Shown here: piece by piece, positions 24,179 to 32,924 of the stretch
How the letters are laid out: the number at the start of each line of letters is the position of its first letter
Position numbering within the stretch: the stretch's first letter is position 1
From: Pycnopodia helianthoides
Taxonomy: Eukaryota > Echinodermata > Asteroidea > Forcipulatida > Asteriidae
NCBI GenBank assembly: GCA_032158295.1
Contig: CM063251.1
Span: 19,345,425-19,409,424 of the forward strand
Direction of reading: 5' to 3'
Length of the DNA stretch: 64,000 bases
Position numbers and translations under genes: made by a program
Notes under the pieces: generated by a model
Seen by the model: only the letters and a program-made list of their open reading frames with translations
What the model was told of the DNA's origin: nothing
The model's database searches: none

Positions 24179-24333
24179 GGCCCTTTTCGAATCCACGGCT
24201 TCGGCTCCAGATTCGGCTTCTGGCCCAGTTTTCTGAAGCCCTGACCGCAAAGCATGCATAAGTTAAAATAATTGAGGGAACCTAGCTAGCCTGAGCCGAT
24301 TTTGGAGCCGAAGCCGTGAATTCGAAAAGGGCC
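24179..24333. repeat. 155-bp MITE with 34-bp inverted ends
   Basis: Ends GGCCCTTTTCGAATCCACGG and its inverted copy GTGAATTCGAAAAGGGCC continue inward through GGCTTCGGCTCCA. The interior is short and AT-rich. It directly abuts the next element at 24336. Confidence 0.85.
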
Positions 24334-24335
24334 TA

Positions 24336-24451
24336 GGGTGCGTTTTCGCGGCTGTAACCAATAACTGTTTTATTCGGTCATTGTCCAGTAAATAAACCAA
24401 TGGCCAAGTCAACCGAAACAGTTATTTGGTTACGACCGCGAAAACGCACCC
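24336..24451. repeat. 116-bp MITE with GGGTGCGTTTTCGCGG ends
   Basis: Nearly the whole element is an inverted repeat: GGGTGCGTTTTCGCGG then GTAACCAATAACTGTTT, matched by its inverted copy, around a loop of about 40 bp. A one-base indel separates the arms. Only two bases separate it from the 24179-24333 element. Confidence 0.85.
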
Positions 24452-24467
24452 CATACGTCTTTTGTGG

Positions 24468-24811
24468 TTAAAGGCACTGGACACTATTGGTAATTACTCA
24501 AAATAATTGTTAGCATAAAAACTTACTTGGCAACGAGCAATGGCGAGCTTTTGATAGTATAAAACATTGTGAGAAACGGCTCCCTCTGAAGTAATGTAGT
24601 TTTTGAGAAAGAAGTAATTTCTCAGTAAAATATTTGAATTGTTTTTGAGACCTCACGCGTGAGGTCTCGAAATCAAGCATCTGAAAGCACACAACTTTGA
24701 CGACCAATTGAGTTCACATTTTCACAGGTTTGTTATTTTGTGCATATGTTGAGATACACCAAGTGAGAAGACTGGTCTTTGACAATTACCAAAGACGTCC
24801 AGTGTCTTTAA
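24468..24811 (-). repeat. TTAA-bounded MITE, family B copy 4
   Basis: TTAAAGGCACTGGACAC to GTCCAGTGTCTTTAA, with a perfect palindrome GAGACCTCACGCGTGAGGTC + TC at its centre (24647-24668) and the core GACGACCAATTGAG. Third element in a cluster starting at 24179. Confidence 0.9.
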
Positions 24812-25894
24812 CATAATATGTACTTTTAGGTTATTTTTGTGTGACACAACGTGCCAAGTTTAAAACAGGTAAAGTATAAAACACATTCACTTAATGTGGG
24901 GTTTAAACACACCACATAAGAACAATAAAAGTAAAAAAACACACAACTGTGTGGAAATTTTAGAAATGAATTTCCAGTTGCTTTCTGCCGCGACTCACTG
25001 CTTTAAGAAGCCTTACCCAGATAGGTTTTTTTTTCTTCCGCAAATTAAGTTATCTTGAATGATCTGAAAATCAGTTGAGAGCATTCGTACGAGAATTTTA
25101 GCCCGAGGAAATAAAACGCTGTGACTTCACATGGGTCTGATTAACGTACAAACTCATCTTACGATGTGTTAAAAAATTTAAAAAAAATGTCGGGCTGTCT
25201 CTGCGAAACGTTTCCGGACCAAACTTTGTCGATCGTTGGACTCAAAACGCGGTCCTAGTCTCCGCGCGTTGTTGACTTTTGACCGGCTGACTGGATACGG
25301 TGCGTTATTAATAGGCCGCCAGCGCGAACCAAGCAGTGAGGGAACTGGAGACGAGTCTAACGGCAATAAATGTGTCGCAATTTGATTGTTTCGTGGCCTT
25401 AAAATAGAATACAGAATAATCGATGTTTACTCGACCAACCTTCGGTTCAGAGAAGACCGATTATTAACCAATTTACGCGGAAAATAAAGACCATCATGAA
25501 GTGAGGTATTGGAGAGAGGGGGGAAATTATCCTTCGCGTAGGGGACAAGAAGCATCACAGTTGATCAACCCCCAAGGTACAAACAATGTTTGGGTGTCAT
25601 TATTAGATGAAACGATCTGAGCAAGTTAACGATTTGTTCTTAAACGAGGAAAAAGGGCCGTGAATTTAAGGTGCTATCTCGAGCGGACTGATCGATCCGA
25701 GAGAAATAAGCCTTCGGGAGGATAAACTTATAATTCCCAACCCCCCATAATTCTCAATCAACTAGACATAAAAAAAAACCACCCCAAAATATAACATTCT
25801 GTCGGTACCATAAAAGTATAATACGAAAACAACACCACCGCCAACCACCTCTTTAAAAACGTCAATGACAACAATGACGACTTTCGCTGTATCC
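24812..25894. other. Intronic stretch with a GC-richer patch
   Basis: A GC-rich patch at 25190-25370 contains an open frame on the minus strand (25178-25366, 62 codons, start MPLDSSPVPS) with no recognised domain or splice context. It could be an unrecognised repeat. The rest is featureless. Confidence 0.4.
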
Positions 25895-26170
25895 GTGTTG
25901 TGGTACTCGTATTCGAGTACTACTCGAGTACCGTGTTGTGGTACTCGTATTTGGTACTCGTATTCGAGTACTACTCGAGTACCGTGTTGTGGTACTCGTA
26001 CTTGGTACTCGTATTCGAGTACTTTTTGAGTACCGTTTTTGTGGTATCGTACTTTGTACTCGCATTCGAGTACTACTCGAGTACCGTTTTGGTGATACTC
26101 GTACTTGGTACTCGTATTCAAGTACTACTCGAGTACCGTTTTGGTGGTATACTCGCACTCGTACTCGGCT
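25895..26170. repeat. 51-bp tandem array rich in TACTCG
   Basis: About five units of roughly 51 bp contain repeated GTACTCG and the palindromic CGAGTACTACTCGAGTAC. Because 51 is a multiple of three, frames stay open on both strands and encode 17-residue repeats; these are not evidence of genes. Scattered TACTCG hexamers continue to about 26290. Confidence 0.9.
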
Positions 26171-26428
26171 TGCAAATTGCTCCCCCTCAAAGTCCGTACT
26201 CGATCCTCGACTGAAAAATAATCAGTACTCGTAGACATGTACTCGGTTCTCTATACTAGAAAACATACTTGGACTTGATTTCCAGTACTCGCGGTCAAAA
26301 TACCACTTTCTTATTAAGGGATAGAGGAACAAAGCTCTGGACAAAGTAGAAGTGAAATTGTCTATGATGTATTCATGTTTGAATGATACCGGTAGTTATC
26401 ATAAAAAAGCACACCATGTCGTCATTGC

Positions 26429-26577
26429 TATACTGTGCAAGTCTAGTCTGTGTTCGGGAATTTTTTAAAAATTGTTTGGGTTCCCATGTAAACTATTTAT
26501 GATGTGTAAAAAGGAAACGAAGTCACCAAATCCACGGGGAACTGCAATCGAAATCGCGCGTGACTTGCACAGTCTAT
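26429..26577. repeat. Short TIR element, GTGCAAGTC family copy 2
   Basis: Left end ATACTGTGCAAGTC and right end GACTTGCACAGTCTAT are inverted copies. About 149 bp. Its right end closely matches the 31-bp minisatellite unit at 19331-19950. Confidence 0.7.
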
Positions 26578-27757
26578 TAAAGAGAACAGACAAACCCACC
26601 AAAAACCACAACATTTTTGGAATAATGTACGTAGTCCTTACCCTCTTAAACAAAAATTTGTGATAATTTTTAAGAATGTTTCAGGTTTTGCTGAATGATC
26701 CTTGCTTTTTGATGATATCATTATTGATTATGATTAGGTATGATTGCGATATTTTTGGTTTGCAGTAGGGCAAATTATTATTTGCGTGTTCAGTAATTTG
26801 GAAAATAATTTTGTTTCATTTATACAGTTAAAAGTAACGTAGGCCCTATGTTGTGAGCGAAGGTTCACGAGAATGTCTATAACAACCTAGACGATACGTC
26901 AGAAGCTTCAAAAATAAACACATCAAAATATGAATTTTTTATAATAATAACTGAATAAATAAAAAAAACCTGTCCCTTATGAGTTCTGAGATACCGCTCG
27001 GACCACGTCGATTCATTGTAGTTGTATGTCTGTAAAAAAAAACCACAACAACAACAAAAAACACAACCCCACACATAATTTTCTTTATCTTCAATCTTTA
27101 ATTTTTATCCGTGTGTTCGCTCTTTTAATGAATAATCCCCGCATTGTATGAAATGAAGCCAGTGTCCATTGTCGTCACCAGATGCTATTTACAAAATCAC
27201 AACAGATGCAAACACCCTTTTTTTTGCGTAGATTGAAACGGGCAGTGACGTTACCAAAGGGCAAGTAGGCCCGGGAGGAACCCGACTTGAAGATGACATG
27301 GAGATCTAGCTAAGATTTCTCACGACGGCTATCAATTAAGGGCATTATTAACACTCTTGGCCCGAGGAGCTTAGCGATGTGGTATCTTGCAGGACAGATA
27401 GAGAGAGAGACAGAGGGAGGGAAAGAGAGAGAGGGAGAGAGCTAGGAAAGTAATAAGAACATCTAGACGTGTAATATGAAATGAATATTGACTGATTTCA
27501 TTACAACATTGTCTACCGATTTCGCGTGCGACCTGATGATTTCAGCTTCCTGTTTGTGTGCATGTGAGACAAGATCTCCTTTGGCGAAAAAAAAGTAGAG
27601 AAAACAAAATATGAGAAAAGACAGATTGAGACTAATATTGGAGTAAGCAAAATACCAGTTCGGGTTATCCTCCAGGTTTCATTCAAGCTCTTAAAATAAT
27701 AATTTTTTGACAAAAATTGTAATATTTTGGTAGGTACACTCTGAGTCTGGACGAATC
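26578..27757. other. Intronic stretch with (GA)n and a lone acceptor-like site
   Basis: Purine-rich (GAGAGAGG)n lies at 27399-27442. On the minus strand a long pyrimidine tract ending CGCCAAAG at about 27579 precedes a 21-codon open segment ending at 27513-27515. Its phase does not join the peptide-gene exons. Confidence 0.4.
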
Positions 27758-28160
27758 TTGAAGGTAGGGTCATAGATTGGTAAATTAAGAATACAAATTT
27801 ATGATCATAAAAACGTACTAAGTGAGAAGCACTGCAGCTGATGACAGAAACTATTTTGAGAAATGATTCATTTTGAATTAATATGGTTTGGATAATAAAG
27901 TTTGAATCTGAGAAACAGTTCACGCATGAACCTTTCCTCAGATTTCTGAGGGTTGGTGTCCATTCGCGAAGCTGCGGCCAGAGATGCGGAAACCTCGCTG
28001 AACGTTGATAGATTCGACTTTCTTGTGAAAAATACCGTGACAGTTGTTTCCCGTTTTCTCAGCAAGTTGACACTGTATTCAGCTGAAACGTTCACACTTA
28101 TAGTTTTGCTTATAAATCAGCATTACGTTGACAAAAACCAATCTATGACCCTGCCTTTAA
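27758..28160 (+). repeat. TTAA-type element, family D copy 3 (best preserved)
   Basis: Inverted ends: AAGGTAGGGTCATAGATTGG at the left and CCAATCTATGACCCTGCCTT at the right, then TAA. The left TTAA has become TTGA. This copy defines the ends used to interpret 9574-10030 and 12006-12310. Confidence 0.85.
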
Positions 28161-28556
28161 ATAATTTACACGGGAAAAATCAACGCATACTTTGAGTATG
28201 AATAGTTAGTAACAACCAAAAATGCGTGAAGAACAAAATTTGCAAAGTTTTTACTTATGCGCTGTATAATATTATGCAAGTTTTTATCGGAAGTGAAGTA
28301 ACTTTCCACGCATCTTTAAAATCAATATTTGTGTGTGTGCGTGTGTGTGTGTGGTGGGGTAGGGGGGTCTGAAATGCCGCCATTTGAGCACATTATAACA
28401 TTTAATTTCATTGTTTCTTTCGCCAATGTATGATTAAAACGCACGATATACTCGTTGTTCCAGAGTCCCATTACAGAACTATGGAGGTACCTCAAACAGA
28501 AACCGAGTCCTTGTCTTTCAAACACATTTTTTTCGTTATTGAACGAAAGGGTTGGA
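28161..28556. other. Spacer with (GT)n
   Basis: A GT-rich microsatellite is at 28329-28352 followed by a G run. No gene supported. Confidence 0.5.
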
Positions 28557-28934
28557 TTAAAGGCACTGGACACCTTTGGTAATTGTCAAAGACCAGTCTT
28601 CTCACTTGGTGTATCTCAACATATGCACAAAATAACAAACCTGTGAAAATTTGAACTCAATTGGTCGTCGAAGTTGCGAGATAATAATGGAAGAAAAAAA
28701 CACCCTTGTCTCACGAAGTTGTGTGCTTTCAGATGCTCGATTTCGAGACCTCAAGCGTGAGGTCTCAAAATCAATTCAAATAAATTACTTCTTTCTCAAA
28801 AACTACGTTACTTCAGAGGGAGCCGTTTCTCACAATGTTTTATACTATCAACAGCTCTCCATTGCTCGTTGCCAGGTAAGTTTTTATGCTAACAATGATT
28901 TTGAGTAATTACCAAAAGTGTCCAGTGCCTTTAA
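28557..28934 (+). repeat. TTAA-bounded MITE, family B copy 5
   Basis: 378 bp from TTAAAGGCACTGGACAC to GTGTCCAGTGCCTTTAA with near-intact inverted ends, a central GAGACCTCAAGCGTGAGGTC hairpin and intact TTAA on both sides. The best full-length family-B copy in the window. Confidence 0.95.
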
Positions 28935-30711
28935 GTTTTAAGGACCGATGGTTTAGGGGTAATGGTTTCAGGGTTTGAAGGTGCAGGGTTAGGCTAAGTT
29001 TTGTATCACCTTTCAACTTTCGCAAATACTTTCAGAAAGCCCGTTGAGTAATATGAGTTATGGTGAGCAAACAAAAATGATACCAAAACTCTAGACTTTG
29101 TACTCATTTGATTATTGTCTCACAGCTGATATTACCATTTGAAACAGGGGAGAAGTTTCTTCGTTGAGTATTGGCCATACGCGGCTGTTTGAAAGTGATG
29201 CTGCCATACAAGACGGTCTTTCTGCATCAACAAGCTGCATTACATCGGTAAAAAAATGACCGATAGTCTGATGGTCAACAATCACCTTTTCATTTCTGAC
29301 TTCTTAACAAATCTAAGAACTGGATGAAGCTTTTAAATTCTAGACGCCAAAAGATGCACTATTTTAGAAATCTAGGTTGCTCATTTGGTGGTCGATATAG
29401 GGCATGGTGTACCCACCACTATTGTTTCTTCATTGTGTGCTTGCAATCTCAGGAATTCTTTAGAGGATTTTACTTGGGGGGGGGGTACTTTTGAACAAGA
29501 GGGAATGGGTGTGTTAAAGCATAGAGAAAGGACCACAGAAAGTATGGGAACATTTGGGGATACCCTCTGCCAAATATTAGGCACGGTATAAGGTTGTACT
29601 CTAATATTAGTCGGGTTCCTTGAATGAATGTGCTGGAAACTCATTGCGCCACACACGACTCGTTCCGTACATAAACCTTCGTAATTGGATAAGGCATATA
29701 AGCGTAACTTGAATTAACTCGTGGTCTGGTAACTTTCATTTTTGCAAAACAAGTACATGTCTGTAGTTTTTTTTTTGACAAAGGGAGAGTGTACATTCCC
29801 AATTGTGTGATACTATCATAAAAACGTTCACGTGAAAACATTCTAATAACTTTTGGCCAACAGTGAATTACTTTGCAGCTTGGGTACCAAACATGGGTGT
29901 CGCTCCTTCTCCCTTTATGCACCGTGTACGTAAATCAACCGTAATAAGTCTCAGACTGCAATAACCGGGTTGCATTATTTATGTTTGTCATGAAGACTGT
30001 ACTTTTTTGCTGTTTTAAGTGCGTGACGACAGGAAGCCAGGCGGAAGCCCCCTTTTGTTCTGTGTTACATCATGCAAGGTTTAAACCGTTTGTCGCAGCT
30101 GTTCAGTATAATTAACCGCACTAGAGCCTGCGTTACAAAAACAGGAAACGAGTATAGGGCTTGGGCTTTTTTGACAGCTCTTTAAGTCAAGCTTCAATCG
30201 AAGAAGTAATAAAGTCACCGTGCCATCGGATTAGAAGGGAGAGAATCCATCGGCAAATAACACTGACTGGGGAAATATCCGCTGCATAACCGCTTGAAGT
30301 CCAAGGATAACATCGCGACACGCGTCCAACGAAGTCGCCACAGGCGTATCTCGAAAAACAGCCATTTCAAAGAGAAGGCGTGAAGGGCTGATTTATTTCA
30401 GTAACCAACCTTTCCCTCTATGTTAACATAACTTTAAAAAACAATTGTTTATTTGCCAGCAACCTACCGGTTGAAACTCAGCATGAAAATCACGCACTGA
30501 ATAAATAGTAGATATACAAATTGTTGCCTTGTTCTGTCAACGTCACTTGAAAAACTCTGAAAAATAGTACACGAATTTTTTTCCAAATGGACAGAATGGA
30601 CTTGAAGTTATTGCACCTGTTCACATCCAATGTTGGTACTTTTAATTGAATAGTATCGTTTACCTAGGACGACAACTTGAAAACCCAAAATATATATATT
30701 TAAATAAATTT
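28935..30711. other. Intronic stretch without supported features
   Basis: AT-rich with a G run near 29476-29485. GC rises between about 30030 and 30370 but no splice-bounded frame is convincing there. Confidence 0.45.
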
Positions 30712-31090
30712 GTGGCTTGTCGTGGCCGAGCGGTTTAGGTTCACCGGACCCGAGCTATATGGTGTTGTCAGCAGCAGAGTGTGGTTTGAATCCTGGTCAT
30801 GACACTTTGTGCCCTTGGGCAAGGTATTGCTACGGATAAATATAGTTGGGTATGTAGTGGATTCTGCTCTACCAGCTAGGCCCTAATGAAAGATACCCAT
30901 CCCTACATCCTTACGGACTGTGAAGGGGGGTAACCCTGTTTCAGCCCCAGGAGTAGGTGGCAACGTGCCCCCGGTGACAGTTTCGACAGCCAAAATCATT
31001 TAAGTGTAGCCCTAACATTGATATGGCTGTCCGACCTTGTAATGTTAGACGATATCTCATAAAACAATGAAATATAAATAAAACAACAAT
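30712..31090 (+). repeat. tRNA-headed SINE, copy 3 (different body)
   Basis: A box in GTCGTGGCCGAGCGGTTTAG and a B box GGTTTGAATCC place a tRNA-like head at 30717-30800. The body (GCCCTTGGGCAAGG, GGCTGTCCGACCTTGTAATG) differs from copies 1 and 2. The tail is AAATATAAATAAAAC. It inserted about 100 bp from the donor of coding exon 1. Confidence 0.75.
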
Positions 31091-31189
31091 GTTTTTTTCT
31101 CGTGCGAGCCCTAAAACGTCTCATCTTGGGGAAGCAGTAGACATTTTCTTCCTCTGTTGGTAAAAATAATTATCAAAGGATGGACTCAC

Positions 31190-31220
31190 CGTTATTTGTC
31201 TTTCCTGGCACCACAGCCAT
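31190..31220 (-). CDS. Putative neuropeptide precursor, coding exon 1 (start codon)
   Basis: On the minus strand the start reads ACAATCATGG (A at -3, G at +4), encodes MAVVPGKTNN, and the exon ends AACG before GTGAGTCC at 31190/31189. The one left-over base makes phase 1, exactly what coding exon 2 requires (G plus GG gives Gly11). Joined to exon 2, these residues form the n-region of a standard signal peptide with one Lys. No ATG occurs in the 165 nt upstream, supporting this as the initiator. The frame is also open upstream without a stop for more than 50 codons, so an internal-exon reading is not excluded, but the signal peptide formed by the join favours a start here. Confidence 0.65.
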
Positions 31221-31385
31221 GATTGTGTTTTGGGAGGATCTGTACGATCTCACGTTGATCAGCCACTCCAGGTGTTCCTCGCTACTGTCTTGAGCTTGGC
31301 ACGCGGGTAGAGAACAAGCCTTGGGACTCAGTCTAGTTGCGCACTGTCCTTGCGTGGAGATGAAATGCGAATCAGCGAGTGTGAT
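31221..31385 (-). other. Probable 5' untranslated leader of the peptide gene
   Basis: This is GC-richer than its surroundings and lacks ATG. Its upstream boundary could be a splice acceptor, CTGTTTTTCCCCCTGTCGTG followed by TAATGACCACAG, ending at 31386. Alternatively transcription starts a few hundred bases upstream, where minus-strand TATTTTAAG near 31636 is a weak TATA candidate. Several ATGs further upstream argue for the acceptor or a close start site. Confidence 0.45.
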
Positions 31386-32439
31386 CTGTGGTCATTACAC
31401 GACAGGGGGAAAAACAGAGTTTTATCGGTTTGCACAACTTCATGAGTCCACGTCATCGAAGCTTGTAAAAGCAGATGAAAGTCAGATCTTTGGTAAACAC
31501 AGCTACTAGGAAACTTGGGAGTATCCTCGGTCGTTACGTTTCAACACAATAACGACTTCACAAATACCTACCAGCGAGATGTACGCACAGTCGTCATTAA
31601 GGAGCTAGGTAGTGAGCGTGTCACACCGACACTTAAAATATGATAATCAAAACCAGGCCCGAGGAGTGCGTAAATTCATTCGCATTCCTGTGATCCAATA
31701 TTTAATGCTAATGTGATTTATTATTGTGATCTCATTTAGTTATTAAAGGATCAATTATTGAAAATGTATTTAGTTTATAACTTATATTCCCTTTCCCAGA
31801 AAGATGGGGGTGAAGGGTATCGACTTTGAAAGCCTGCATTGTTACATTAAAAGTCAAAACATCTTTTTGCCACTACCTTTTCTTTTATTCTTGAGATATT
31901 CCTTTTGAAACTTTATCTAGTAAGTAGCCAGTATTATATTTGAACAACTCATAATTTCTTGCAAAAACGCAGAAAACACATAACAAAAAGTACAACCGTA
32001 ATTTGTGGAAAGTTGAGCGTAAACTGTTTTTGGATTTCGTTGCGTCATCATGGGTGACCTATAAAGGTCATCTAGCTTTTAGCGCGGGCGTAAACATTTG
32101 ATCGGTGACCAATCAGCGTGGAGAAACGAAATGCGTCAGGCTGTAATTCATCATTTATGCACTTTTAGGCTTCGTAGAGGTAAATGATGAGTGACGGGGA
32201 TTAACAATTGTCCGTTTATTAAAAAACTCGACAATTTTTTCCAGAGTGTTCTTTATCCATGAAAAGCTTCGAATAATGAATAAATAAAAAAGAAAGGAAA
32301 GCAATTTTTCGTCGGTAGCTTTGCAGACAGTACACCCAAACGGAAATTATCATAATCTACAATTTAAAATGAAGAAAGATATAGCTTTGGAATGCGATTA
32401 ATTTTTTATATAATAAAAAATAAAAAACCAAAACCCGAT
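31386..32439. other. Upstream region of the peptide gene
   Basis: AT-rich. A CCAAT-like motif (ATTGG, minus strand, about 31695) and the weak TATA near 31636 are the only promoter-like signals. No other gene. Confidence 0.4.
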
Positions 32440-32541
32440 AACAAACAAACAAACAAACAAACAAACAAACAAACAAACAAACAAACAAACAAACAAACAA
32501 ACAAACAAACAAACAAACAAACAAACAAACAAATAAACAAA
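32440..32541. repeat. (AAAC)n microsatellite
   Basis: About 25 nearly uninterrupted repeats of the tetramer AAAC. Confidence 0.97.
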
Positions 32542-32574
32542 CTTAGAGTAAGTGCCTAAAATGCAATTGGTCTG

Positions 32575-32924
32575 TTAAAGGTATTATACAGGATTGGTAG
32601 ACGCAGACAGTGTTCATGTTTTGTGTGATTCAACATATGCATGAACAAACAAACCTGTGGAAGTTTGAGCTCAATTGGTCATCGAGGTCACGAGAAAATA
32701 GTGAAAACAGACCTTATGTGTTTTCTGTTTTTTTAAACATCAAGTTTTTATCATGCGTGATAAAAACTATTGCTTTACTCATTTCTTAGAAACGATAGCA
32801 TTATAGACATAAATATTTTAAGGAACCCTTTCTAGCATTACTTACTTTAACTCATGTAAGTTAATGTGTGAATCTATGAACATTTGTGTTTTTCGATCTT
32901 GCCAATAGTGTACAGGGCCTTTAA
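32575..32924 (+). repeat. TTAA-bounded MITE, family C copy 1
   Basis: 350 bp from TTAAAGGTATTATACAGGAT to ATAGTGTACAGGGCCTTTAA, with partly matching inverted ends and TTAA at each side. The interior has the A/B/C core (AAACCTGTGGAAGTTTGAGC) and a TTTTTATCATGCGTGATAAAAA hairpin, here described as a perfect inverted repeat around ATGCGT. Confidence 0.85.

Larger units (their letters stand above)
7043..31220 (-). other. Whole gene: putative neuropeptide precursor, three coding exons
   Basis: CDS is the complement of 31190-31220, 14125-14259 and 7043-7179. The intron phases are 1 and 1 and agree at both junctions, and the total is 303 nt (100 residues plus stop). The product has an N-terminal signal peptide (about residues 1-31), a segment NRRCTVKGCMVHF followed by GKR (residues 32-47), and a 53-residue Cys-free tail (48-100). 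GKR provides the glycine amide donor and a dibasic convertase site, so the mature product should be a C-terminally amidated peptide with a C35-C40 disulfide ring, secreted by the regulated pathway. Introns are about 16.9 kb and 6.9 kb and are packed with transposons. Signal peptide, one peptide, then a spacer tail is a known neuropeptide precursor layout. The exon structure is read from sequence, the function is inference, and the family is not recognised. Confidence 0.75.

Noticed and set aside
25762..26234. Four overlapping repeat-protein frames on both strands
   Set aside because: The 51-bp tandem period is a multiple of three, so frames stay open automatically; no signal or splice support.
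27513..27923. 136-codon minus-strand frame
   Set aside because: Its N-terminal part lies in a family D MITE and the rest reads through a pyrimidine tract; only the last 21 codons are of possible interest.
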